A stretch of DNA of 48,730 nucleotides from Deltaproteobacteria bacterium RIFOXYA12_FULL_58_15 (GTDB taxonomy: Bacteria > Myxococcota > XYA12-FULL-58-9): the NCBI GenBank assembly GCA_001798605.1, contig MGST01000115.1:1-48730 (forward strand), read 5' to 3'. Of the stretch, positions 26,847-34,844 are shown one piece after another. Below the pieces are notes generated by a model. The model saw nothing but the letters and a program-made list of their open reading frames with translations, searched no databases and was not told the origin of the DNA. Position 1 is the stretch's first letter. Every line of letters starts with the position of its first letter. The translations under genes and the position numbers were made by a program.

Positions 26847-26875
26847 TTGACTTCCCCCAGGTGCGACCTTAGGAT
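26847..26875 (+). promoter_or_regulatory. Sigma70-type promoter for the pal-cpoB pair
   Basis: TTGACT (-35, 26847-26852) and TAGGAT (-10, 26870-26875) are separated by exactly 17 bases, and lie about 84 bases before the pal start. Confidence 0.6.
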
Positions 26876-26958
26876 ACCCCCAACTCAATAATTACCGGGA
26901 CACTCGGAAATTCCGATGCGGTTTCGGTATGTTATCGTCGAATTGGGAGATGGAAACC

Positions 26959-27792
26959 ATGCGACTTCGCCTGGACAACGTGCTGGCCATTGCGTCTGTT
27001 GTAGCTCTTTTCACGTTTGCGGGATGCAAACCTAAGTACCCGAATTGCGAGAATGACGACCATTGCAAGGACAAGGGTGAAGTTTGCGTCAACAAGCAAT
27101 GCCAGGAGTGTCGCGACGACACACAATGTCTCGCCAAGTACCCCGAGGAGAAGCGGGAGTGTGTGAGCGGCCGTTGCGACGTGAAACCCGAGTGTCGTTT
27201 GGATGATGACTGCGCAGCGGTTGGCGAAAACCTCGTCTGTCGCAGCAATAAGTGTGTGCAAGAGTGCAGCGTTACCGAGGACTGCCCATCGGGCAGGAAA
27301 TGCGAAGGGCAGAAATGTGTCGCCGAGTGTTCGGTCGACGTCGACTGTGGTCCCGGTCGCGCATGCGTTGATGGCGCTTGCCAAGATCCGAGTGGCGGAA
27401 CCAAAGTTTCAGGCAGTTGCCGTCCCATGGACGCGAGCTCGGGTGATGTGGTTGCGTTGGCCACGGTCAACTTTGATTTCAATGAGTACGACCTGACCGT
27501 CAGTGCCCGCGGTGCACTGGACCAAAACGCAGAGTGTCTGCGTGAAGCCGCTGGCGTCAAGATCACCATGGAAGGCCATTGTGACGAGCGGGGCACCCAG
27601 GAGTATAACTTGGCTCTCGGCGAGAAACGCGCGGCGACAGTCCGCAGTTATCTCAAGAATCTCGGCATCGATACCTCGCGGATGCAGATGCGCTCCAAAG
27701 GCGAGAACGAACCAGTATGTCGCCAGCAAACAGATAGCTGCTGGTCACAAAACCGCCGTGTCGAATTCGTCCAAACGACCGGTAGCTTCTAA
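26959..27792 (+). CDS. Pal-like OmpA-domain lipoprotein with Cys-rich repeats
   Basis: 277 residues from the ATG at 26959; GGGAG lies 9 bases before it, and an ATG three codons earlier is possible. The lipobox is FAGC (Cys at about residue 22). Residues 25-150 contain about five Cys-rich units of the type CxxDxDCxxGxxCxxxxC, an addition not present in standard Pal. Residues 165-277 are an OmpA/Pal peptidoglycan-binding domain with VNFDFNEYDL and EGHCDERGTQEYNLALGEKRA. It anchors the outer membrane to peptidoglycan. The next gene is a CpoB/YbgF-type protein, a normal tol-pal neighbour. No tolQ, tolR, tolA or tolB is in the window. Confidence 0.92.
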   Translation: MRLRLDNVLAIASVVALFTFAGCKPKYPNCENDDHCKDKGEVCVNKQCQECRDDTQCLAKYPEEKRECVSGRCDVKPECRLDDDCAAVGENLVCRSNKCVQECSVTEDCPSGRKCEGQKCVAECSVDVDCGPGRACVDGACQDPSGGTKVSGSCRPMDASSGDVVALATVNFDFNEYDLTVSARGALDQNAECLREAAGVKITMEGHCDERGTQEYNLALGEKRAATVRSYLKNLGIDTSRMQMRSKGENEPVCRQQTDSCWSQNRRVEFVQTTGSF

Positions 27793-27941
27793 CCTTCCCG
27801 ATGCTCATCCGCTCACAGAGCGGACCCCGAGTGTTCGAGAAGACTTTTCCCCAAATGCCTCAAGCCTCAGGCCTCAATCGATGTCGTTGGCTCGCACTGC
27901 GGTGGCCCACTTGCTCTGAATGGCCACGCCGTCACCGAGCG

Positions 27942-28799
27942 GTGAAACTGTTTGCAGTTGTCTTCAGCGTTGCGATCTCCGCGTGCTTCGTGCCAGCAGA
28001 AACGGGCAGGAAGATGCAAGCCGATCTTCTACAGCTGCAGGGCGGCCTGGGCGATCTTACAAAGGGGATGGATGAACAGCGGGCGCGTCTCGAGGAACAG
28101 ATGCAGCGCGCTGACAAGCAGATTGATGAGGTTGCGCAAGCCCTTGCGGATCTACGTCGGGCGGCTCACAACACCGACGCTGATTTTGGTGTGCAGATGG
28201 AGCGTCTCATTCAAGAGATGCAAGAGCTGCGGGGAGCATTCGAGCTAGCGGAATACCGCTTGGGCAAGCTCGAGAGTGCGCTTGCGGGCGAGGGCTCTCT
28301 GGGAGTCCGTGTTGAGGCTCTCGAAAAAACGACGAAGGAGCCGTTGACGCCAACCGCACAGAGCGAACCCGTTCCCAAAAACCAAAAAGATCTCATGCTC
28401 CAGGCCCGCGATCTCGCAAGGAATGGCAAGATCGCCCAGGCTCGCGGTGTTTACCGCGACGCCATCAACCGGTGGCCCGCAGAGGCTGGTGTCACCGACG
28501 AGGCGTACTATCGGCTCGGCGACCTTTACTACGAAGAGAAGAAGTGCCGTAGCGCGCTCCAAGAGTACATCAAGGTTGCCGAAAAGTTTCCCAAGGGGCA
28601 TTACGTAGATGATGCGCTCTACAAGGGCGGCATTTGCCTGGTTGAATTGGGCAACCTGGAAGATGCCGTGACGTTCTTCTCAGCGATTGTCTCTGAGCAC
28701 AAAAAGTCACCCTTGGTGCGTCAGGCCAAAGGCAAGCTCGACGAAGTCAAGAAACAACTCGAGAAAGAGAAGTCGCGTCCCCAGAAGGGCAAGCGCTAG
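27942..28799 (+). CDS. CpoB/YbgF-type TPR lipoprotein
   Basis: 285 residues from the GTG at 27942. I chose it because a lipoprotein signal (LFAVVFSVAISAC) begins there; the frame is open to 27801, but that part does not read like protein. Residues about 25-125 are a coiled coil (heptad-like, rich in Glu/Leu/Arg). Residues about 160-270 have three TPR units: LMLQARDLARNGKIAQARGVYRDAI, YYRLGDLYYEEKKCRSAL and ALYKGGICLVELGNLEDAV. This is the CpoB layout (coiled coil plus TPRs), which in other bacteria couples the Tol system to cell-wall synthesis. It lies 149 bases after pal. Confidence 0.85.
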   Translation: MKLFAVVFSVAISACFVPAETGRKMQADLLQLQGGLGDLTKGMDEQRARLEEQMQRADKQIDEVAQALADLRRAAHNTDADFGVQMERLIQEMQELRGAFELAEYRLGKLESALAGEGSLGVRVEALEKTTKEPLTPTAQSEPVPKNQKDLMLQARDLARNGKIAQARGVYRDAINRWPAEAGVTDEAYYRLGDLYYEEKKCRSALQEYIKVAEKFPKGHYVDDALYKGGICLVELGNLEDAVTFFSAIVSEHKKSPLVRQAKGKLDEVKKQLEKEKSRPQKGKR

Positions 28800-28832
28800 C
28801 CCGGTTTCAACTTGAACTGAGCTGACTCATCG

Positions 28833-28904
28833 ATGACGCAGCGCGGCGCGCGCCAGTTGGAGCCAGTTGGAGCAGTTGGAGCGCTGGCGCCGCGCCTGCG
28901 TCAT
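28833..28904. terminator. Long imperfect hairpin between convergent genes
   Basis: Arms at 28833-28856 and 28884-28904 pair almost fully (ATGACGCAG...GCCAG with its inverse). The 27-base loop contains AGTTGGAG-type triplet repeats. It lies between the end of the CpoB gene and the end of the DUF4342 gene, so it may end transcription from both sides. There is no strong T tail on the plus strand. Confidence 0.45.
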
Positions 28905-29032
28905 TCTTACCGTCCCAAAGATCCGATCCCATAAAGACGAAAGCGGTCTAGCCTGCGTGATCACAGTGTGCACCCGCACCCGCACCTGAGCTCGGACCTC
29001 GAAGACATGGCGGGAAACACATGTGGTGTGTT

Positions 29033-29392
29033 CTAATCCTCTCGCCGTTTCGTTTGCAGCGCCGTTCCCTCATCGTCTTTTTTGTCACGAACAATTTCGA
29101 CTTTGACTTCTGCAATCAAAGCCGCCATTGCTCCCACTGCAGCAATGACGGGTGAGAACATCGCCAATATGCCTGCCACCGCTGCACCTGCGACGATGGG
29201 GACCTCCATCATGGTTTCACCGTTGGGCTTGCGGATGATCACACGGCGAACATTGGCGTCACCCATCAGCTCCTTGATGCGGTCGACGAGCTCTGAACCT
29301 TTGATTTCCAGTACCTCGCTCCAAGTCTTTTCCTTGTTGTGCTGCGAGTTGCTGTTGTCTCTGTTGTCTCTGTTGTCTCTGTTGTCGTTCAT
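29033..29392 (-). CDS. DUF4342 family membrane-associated protein
   Basis: 119 residues from the ATG at 29392 (AAGGAA upstream). After a short Asn/Asp/Arg-rich repeat (NDNRDNRDNRD, from a 9-bp DNA repeat), residues 22-115 match DUF4342: TWSEVLEIKGSELVDRIKELM, VRRVIIRKPNGETMMEVP, and a hydrophobic Ala/Val/Gly stretch (VAGAAVAGILAMFSPVIAAVGAMAALIA), then KVEIVR. The central segment could be one or two membrane helices. Function unknown. Confidence 0.85.
   Translation of the reverse strand: MNDNRDNRDNRDNSNSQHNKEKTWSEVLEIKGSELVDRIKELMGDANVRRVIIRKPNGETMMEVPIVAGAAVAGILAMFSPVIAAVGAMAALIAEVKVEIVRDKKDDEGTALQTKRRED
29354..29389. repeat. 9-bp tandem repeats encoding an NRD tract
   Basis: Three perfect copies of GTTGTCTCT and one partial copy lie at 29354-29389. 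In the minus-strand gene they encode Asn-Arg-Asp repeats at the N-terminus of the DUF4342 protein. Confidence 0.85.
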
Positions 29393-29412
29393 CGTTGTTC
29401 CTTCGACTGCGC

Positions 29413-29454
29413 AAAAAAAACTGGGCGTCACCCGTGAAGATGACGCCCAGTTTT
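29413..29454 (-). terminator. Intrinsic terminator after the beta-barrel gene
   Basis: A perfect 14-base-pair stem (29417-29430 with 29441-29454) and a 10-base loop are followed, reading the minus strand, by eight T residues. It is placed just after the beta-barrel gene and before the DUF4342 start. This is a textbook rho-independent terminator. Confidence 0.92.
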
Positions 29455-29475
29455 AGTTGAGACTCGTTTGGCTAA

Positions 29476-31296
29476 TCAGCCGTCGAATTCCTCATAGGTC
29501 TCCGTTTTGGGCTCTGCGTCACGGGGCGGCAGGTGGACCGGAGCTGCCGGGGCGACCGCAGGAGCGGCATCGTGCGGCGAGGGCACGATGTAGTCTTGCG
29601 TGCCATTGCCATACTTCGCATCGAAGTCATAGTCCCAGTCGTAGATGATAGCGATCCAAGCAAACATGTTGTTGGCTTGACCGGAGAGGAAATTCGGCCC
29701 TGCGAGAACCCAGTTCGGATCGACGTGGGCCATCAACTGGAAGGCCTTGTGATGCACCCGAGCACCGAGCATCAGAGACGTGGTGCTGGTTGTGGCGTTA
29801 TTGAGGCTGCTCTCGTCGGTGAACTCACGTCGCAAGGTGTTTTGATTGTCCTCTTGTCCCGGAGTCACCAGAGTGCCGGCGGGGCCTGGAGGATTGGTGT
29901 TGTCGGGGATGCGGCTGTCGAAATAGGTGGAGGTTTGGGTTTCGCCGCGCCATTGCTTGCTGGCGCCGATGAACATGTCGAGCCAGTCGAAGATTTTGCC
30001 TTCGGCACCGATGTGGAAGAACGGTAGGGTGGTCCAAGCGGTGTTCTCCTCGGCGTACCATATGCTGCCTACAGAGGTCTTGGCCGTAACTGAGTTGCGA
30101 CGGAAGCCAACGGCACCGTACAGCTTGGCGCGCGACATTGGCGTGTAGCGGACCAAACCAGCAATTTGGATTTGGCTGTTTGATTCTTCGTACATGGTGC
30201 CATTGACGGGGAAAGCCTCATTGCCGGCGTAGTCGGGGTTGGTGAACTCATTCGGCAACGCAGAGCTGGGATTCGGCAGGCTCGACAACAAGTCGGTGTC
30301 GGAGGGGATGTACGGCTCTTCGAGGGTTCCGCCGTCACGCTGGCGTTGTGGTGTCAGGGACATTGAAGCGCTGACGAAGCGGATGAAACCACCCACGGTC
30401 CACTCGTCGGAAAGATCGAAGTGCGAACGAAGGTTGAGGCCAAAGCCAGCGCCGCCGATGTCGGCGTAGCTATCAAGGGCGTTGGGCTCCCAGCTCACAC
30501 CGAGCAGATTGACGTTGAAACCGAGGTCGGCACGAAAGCCTTCGATGCCACGCCAACCAGCGCCAAGGCCAAAGCCAAGATCGTTGAGGCCGTAGGTGCT
30601 CTCATCGATTTTGAGTTTGTCGCTCTGTGCGTCGACGCCGATGCCATGGTTGGTCGGGTCGTAGTCTGTGGCGATGTTGGAGTCGAGATTGAGATCGATG
30701 GGGCCGACGGAGTCGTCCGGGAGTCGACCGGCGCTGGCCGAGCCCCACCACAGATGAAGACCGGTCTCGATGTCGAGCTCCGGGAACCAATACGACACGA
30801 ACAGGTCGATCTTGCGGCCAGCCTCGAGGGACGCGTTGTAGGCGTCGAAGGTTTGCAGCTCGCCGATGGGCGCGCCGTCGACGTAGTTGTTCCAACCGGT
30901 GGCGGCGATGCCGCGGCTGACAAAACCGCCATGGCCTGGACTGTGAGTGGAGATCCACATGCCGAGGTTGAGGTTCTCGACGAGCTCGAGAACGAAACCG
31001 CCGCCAGGACCTTTCTGGATCGAGTCGATGACGCCGGTGCTGTTGGCATAGCCATCAACGTTGTAAAGGCGAGACAGCGGGCTCGACGGCGCGCCAGCCC
31101 ACTGCAGCATGACGCGATTGTCGATGTTGCCCATGCGATGTGGGAAAATCCAAACTTCTGCTGGGGTGTCCCAATAGAAGCCTTGGTCGCCGATCACCGT
31201 GCCTTCGACGCTGGTCATGGCTGATGCGGTGTTGGTCGTTCCCAGAACCCCCAGCGCTGCAACTAAACCAGCCACTGTTAACAGTTTGCGTACCAT
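29476..31296 (-). CDS. Outer-membrane beta-barrel protein
   Basis: 606 residues from the ATG at 31296 with GGAGG upstream (a TTG one codon earlier is unlikely). The signal peptide is about 26 residues (LLTVAGLVAALGVLG, cleavage near ASA). The mature protein is a long run of alternating amphipathic strands with many Gly, Asp and aromatic residues (GFGLGAGWRGI, ADLGFNVNLLGVSW, FGLNLRSHFDL), typical of porin-like barrels. A Pro/Ala-rich tail follows. It resembles transporters or alginate/FadL-type barrels only in general shape; I assign no substrate. It is followed by a strong terminator. Confidence 0.8.
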   Translation of the reverse strand: MVRKLLTVAGLVAALGVLGTTNTASAMTSVEGTVIGDQGFYWDTPAEVWIFPHRMGNIDNRVMLQWAGAPSSPLSRLYNVDGYANSTGVIDSIQKGPGGGFVLELVENLNLGMWISTHSPGHGGFVSRGIAATGWNNYVDGAPIGELQTFDAYNASLEAGRKIDLFVSYWFPELDIETGLHLWWGSASAGRLPDDSVGPIDLNLDSNIATDYDPTNHGIGVDAQSDKLKIDESTYGLNDLGFGLGAGWRGIEGFRADLGFNVNLLGVSWEPNALDSYADIGGAGFGLNLRSHFDLSDEWTVGGFIRFVSASMSLTPQRQRDGGTLEEPYIPSDTDLLSSLPNPSSALPNEFTNPDYAGNEAFPVNGTMYEESNSQIQIAGLVRYTPMSRAKLYGAVGFRRNSVTAKTSVGSIWYAEENTAWTTLPFFHIGAEGKIFDWLDMFIGASKQWRGETQTSTYFDSRIPDNTNPPGPAGTLVTPGQEDNQNTLRREFTDESSLNNATTSTTSLMLGARVHHKAFQLMAHVDPNWVLAGPNFLSGQANNMFAWIAIIYDWDYDFDAKYGNGTQDYIVPSPHDAAPAVAPAAPVHLPPRDAEPKTETYEEFDG

Positions 31297-31361
31297 CAAT
31301 GCCTCCTCCGATGCTTTTGTTGGGGCGGGGGATTTGGCCTTTGTTTTGGGCGAACCCCGCG

Positions 31362-31377
31362 TAATTCTCAGGAATTA
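31362..31377. promoter_or_regulatory. Palindrome in the divergent promoter region
   Basis: TAATTC-TCAG-GAATTA is a perfect 6+6 inverted repeat between the barrel gene and the receiver-TPR gene. It may be an operator, but chance cannot be excluded. Confidence 0.3.
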
Positions 31378-31541
31378 GGGTTTGAGCTAACGCTCCGAGT
31401 AGCATGGTACCGATCGGCGAACAACATTTTTTTGTCACAGAAGAAGCCCTGTGGCTTGACCGCAGCTGCCGGTGAGTGCAAAACTGTTTTTCGCCCGTTC
31501 ACAGGTGTTTCCCACGTGGCGACCCAGCCAGACGGTCCGAA

Positions 31542-33998
31542 ATGGCCAAGAAGAACCTTCTTTTAGTCGACAACGATGCCAAGAGCCTTCGGGTCATGGA
31601 AGTATCGTTGCGAAAAGCAGGTTTCTCCGTGACCACTGCGGTCAACGGCAGCGACGCTCTCGACAAGGTTAAGATTTCCGCTCCTGATTTGATCCTGTCG
31701 GTGACGAAGATGCCAGAGATGGACGGCTTTGACTTCTGCCGCCAACTCAAGGAAGACGAGAAGCTCGTCAATGTGCCATTCATCTTCCTCACCTCGGAGA
31801 AGTCGATCGATTCCAAGATCCGTGGTTTGGAGCTTGGCGTTGATGACTATCTGACCAAACCGATCTACATCAAAGAGATCGTCACTCGCATTTCCATCCT
31901 TCTCGAGAAAAAAGAAAAGGAACAGCTTGAACGGCGTGATCCCCGTGCCAAGTTCAGTGGTGACCTGTCGGACATGGGCGTGGTCGATCTGATTCAGACC
32001 ATTGAGATTGGTCGCAAGACCGGCTCGATTAGTTTTGAGCGTGGCGGCAAAGAGGTTGGCAAGATCTTTTTTCGCAATGGTAAGGTCATTGATGCCGAGT
32101 TGGGGCGACTGACCGCCGAGCGCGCCGTCTACCGAATGATGGTTTGGAATGAGGGCACTTTCGAGATTGCCTTCAGCTCCGTCGACAGGCCAGATGTCAT
32201 CGAGCTGTCCAGCCAAGGTTTGCTGATGGAGGGGATGCGCCGGGTTGACGAGTGGGGGCGTCTCCTCGAGCAGCTCCCTCCGTTGGACACCTGTTTTGGC
32301 GTCGATCACACCGAGCTCGCCGATCGACTCGCCGAGATTCCCGACGAAGTGAATGGTATCCTGCGCCTCTTCGATGGTGTCCACTCGTTGATCGATGTAA
32401 TCGAGGAATCGGAGTTCGGCGACCTCGAGGCGATGAACATCATCTCGAAGCTCTACTTCGAGGGACTTATCTACGATGTGAGCACGCGGCCTCCCCCGAC
32501 TCAAGCCGAAGCGAAGCCCGATACCCCGAATACTCTAGACGCTCCCGATACGGAGCTGAAGGTACCAAGGGCTCCAGATGCAGAGGCGACGCCGCCCGCG
32601 CCCGCACCGGTACCCACCCGTCTGCCTGACGTTCCATTGGTGCCAACTGATGCACTACCAAAACGAAAGGTTGTGTTTGGCGGCGGTGCTACGCCACCTT
32701 GGCCGTATGCGTTCAATGGGGTGAGCGGGACAGCGCCCTTGCCCGATGCGCCCGAGCTGCCTAACGACGCGGCGGTTCGCGGTGCGCCACGCCCGAGTCA
32801 ACTGGTGCCTGCGCCAATGGTGCCCGTGCCAATCGTGCCTGTGCCAACGGTTCCCGTCCGGCCGAACACCACAGCCGGCACTCCAACAGCGGCGCCACAA
32901 ACCAGGTCGGCAGCGTTGGTGTCCGCACCTCCTCCACCTTCTCCGCGGCCGGTCGTTCCGCCGGAACCGACGCGAGCTGCTGCACCGCCGCCCGTTCAAT
33001 CGGCTCCGCCACCTGCTGCTCACCGCCAAATTGGGTTCAACCCCGCATCGGTGGTGCCTGGCTCTCCTATGGGTGATGGTCGACTTACTCGTTCGGGGGT
33101 TGCCGAGGTTCGTGTGGGCCATGGACCTTCCCCCTCCTCGGAGGCGCTTCAACAAGTTGTTCCCAAAACGCCAGAGGAGGCTTTTGGGCTCAATGCGCCT
33201 CCTGCTGTGGATCAGACTTATCTCGACGATTTTGAAGAGCAACCCAAGCGCACGACCGGTCTGGTCGTCGGAATCCTTGCGGTTGTGGTTGTTGTGGTCG
33301 CTGTGGTGGCCGTTTTGTGGAGCCGCTCTGATCCGCAATCATCAGGTGCAGATGCAAAATCGACACGCCCCGAATTGACGGCGCCAACAGGGCCAGTGCC
33401 AGCGCCGAAGCTGGCACCGGTACCGGACCCCGAGTCAACGCCCGAGCCCGAGCCGACGCCCGAGCCCGAGCCGACGCCTGAGCCAGAAGTCGCACCAAAG
33501 CCAGAGCTCAAGCCAGTTCTCGCGTCGAAGCCAGAGCTCGCCTTGAAGCCGGAGCCGACACCCGTCGTCGAGGATTCAAGCAAGACGAAGAGCAAAGCAA
33601 AGGCCAAACCGAAGCCCGTAGGCGAGGAGCCCCAAGACGCGACCGAGGATGTCTCGCGAATGCTGAGTCGAGCCACATCTCTCTACGAAAAGGGCAAGAT
33701 CAAGGTTGCTGTGACTGAGCTCAAGAAGGTGCTCGCCATCGAAGAGGCCAACGACAAGGCGCACACCCTCCTTGGCACCGCATATTTTGATCTCGACCAA
33801 AACAGTCAAGCGCTCACCCATCTCAAGCGTGCCATCGAGATCAATGGGCGCAATGGCCAAGCGTTGGTTACTTTGGGAAATGTCTACCAGGCCACCGGTG
33901 ACAAGGGGAAGGCCAAGGCAGCCTACGAGAACTATCTGAAAATCGCGCCGGACGGAAAATTTGCCGCTGATGTTCGCCTAATTCTGCAGGCGCTTTGA
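31542..33998 (+). CDS. Pseudo-receiver, DUF4388, TPR membrane protein
   Basis: 818 residues from the ATG at 31542; the frame is open to 31476, and the ribosome site is weak. Residues 1-125 are a receiver domain: acidic pocket VDND (Asp10, Asn11, Asp12), Thr84 and Lys106 (LTKP) are present. However, the phosphorylation site normally written LxxDxxMP reads LILSVTKMP, with Val54 in place of Asp. Residues about 135-290 match DUF4388 (PATAN-like). A Pro/Ala-rich stretch follows to about residue 560, then a membrane helix at about 571-593, another Pro/Glu repeat segment ([10 protein letters not shown]), and three TPRs at 705-815. It is anchored to the inner membrane and cannot be phosphorylated at the usual site. 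It probably acts as a protein-interaction platform. Confidence 0.88.
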   Translation: MAKKNLLLVDNDAKSLRVMEVSLRKAGFSVTTAVNGSDALDKVKISAPDLILSVTKMPEMDGFDFCRQLKEDEKLVNVPFIFLTSEKSIDSKIRGLELGVDDYLTKPIYIKEIVTRISILLEKKEKEQLERRDPRAKFSGDLSDMGVVDLIQTIEIGRKTGSISFERGGKEVGKIFFRNGKVIDAELGRLTAERAVYRMMVWNEGTFEIAFSSVDRPDVIELSSQGLLMEGMRRVDEWGRLLEQLPPLDTCFGVDHTELADRLAEIPDEVNGILRLFDGVHSLIDVIEESEFGDLEAMNIISKLYFEGLIYDVSTRPPPTQAEAKPDTPNTLDAPDTELKVPRAPDAEATPPAPAPVPTRLPDVPLVPTDALPKRKVVFGGGATPPWPYAFNGVSGTAPLPDAPELPNDAAVRGAPRPSQLVPAPMVPVPIVPVPTVPVRPNTTAGTPTAAPQTRSAALVSAPPPPSPRPVVPPEPTRAAAPPPVQSAPPPAAHRQIGFNPASVVPGSPMGDGRLTRSGVAEVRVGHGPSPSSEALQQVVPKTPEEAFGLNAPPAVDQTYLDDFEEQPKRTTGLVVGILAVVVVVVAVVAVLWSRSDPQSSGADAKSTRPELTAPTGPVPAPKLAPVPDPESTPEPEPTPEPEPTPEPEVAPKPELKPVLASKPELALKPEPTPVVEDSSKTKSKAKAKPKPVGEEPQDATEDVSRMLSRATSLYEKGKIKVAVTELKKVLAIEEANDKAHTLLGTAYFDLDQNSQALTHLKRAIEINGRNGQALVTLGNVYQATGDKGKAKAAYENYLKIAPDGKFAADVRLILQAL

Positions 33999-34056
33999 GC
34001 TGAGTCTCCCGCTTTGTTGCGGTGTGTCTTTCCCAGATTACAGGGGCGTGAAGCTC

Positions 34057-34752
34057 TCAGAGGCGCTCGATCTTCAAGTCGTCGAAGTACACCTGTGACG
34101 CCCAATTGTTGAATGCAAAGCGATCATGACCTTCGCCCGACAAAGGGGATGGGTCGAAGTACTCGAGGTGAAGCTCGTCGTTGACGAAGAACTTGAGCTC
34201 GTGGTCCTGGCGTTCGACGCGGAGTCGGTAAACGGTGTTCGGTGCCATTTGTGCGCTGCGCTGGGTGATTTCCCGTCGATCCGCATACTGCACCCTTGCC
34301 GCCCTCGGGTCCGCGGCCAGTTCACGTCTCAGTGATTCTGTGGTGGCCGGTGTACGTGGGGGATTGTGGCGTTCGCCGTGCTCGGCAAGTCGAGCGATGA
34401 TGCTGCGGGAGTTGTTCCAACCGGCGAGAATGATGATGTACCCCGATTCGTGGTTGCGCCCGTCACCAAAGAGCTCGACCTTCATATCGACCGCTTCACT
34501 CTTTGATTCGGCGGTGAAGCTGATGCGCACTTCGGCAGGCAAGGCGGCGTCCAGCCACAAGGGAACGTTGTGCGCGCCATCGTTGTAAAGGCGGCCATCG
34601 ACGACTTGCCAACCACCCCCCATTGAGAACCACTCCGATCCCAGCGCCACTGAGAAATCCTGGGAGTAGGGGATTGTGGTTGTTGGTTTTTGGGTGCAAC
34701 CCGCGGCAGTCACGAGGCCCAACAGCATGGGCATCAAACCAAGTAATTTCAT
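34057..34752 (-). CDS. Lipoprotein with LamG/DUF1080-like beta-sandwich domain
   Basis: 231 residues from the ATG at 34752 (the frame is open to a GTG at 34791). The lipobox VTAAGC gives Cys at about residue 19. The mature part is a beta-sandwich: FSVALGSEWFSMGGGWQVVDGRLYN, PAEVRISFTAES, VYRLRVERQDHELKFFVNDELHLEY and a closing FNNWASQVYFDDLKIERL. This resembles concanavalin-like lectin/glucanase folds (LamG or 3-keto-disaccharide hydrolase type). It could bind or modify a polysaccharide; activity not established. Confidence 0.78.
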   Translation of the reverse strand: MKLLGLMPMLLGLVTAAGCTQKPTTTIPYSQDFSVALGSEWFSMGGGWQVVDGRLYNDGAHNVPLWLDAALPAEVRISFTAESKSEAVDMKVELFGDGRNHESGYIIILAGWNNSRSIIARLAEHGERHNPPRTPATTESLRRELAADPRAARVQYADRREITQRSAQMAPNTVYRLRVERQDHELKFFVNDELHLEYFDPSPLSGEGHDRFAFNNWASQVYFDDLKIERL

Positions 34753-34844
34753 GGGGGCGTCATATCCCAGAAATGACGGCAAACGAAACACAGGACGGTG
34801 GCGACGGTGGTGGCGGCGGCGACGGTGGTGGCGGTGTTGACGGC

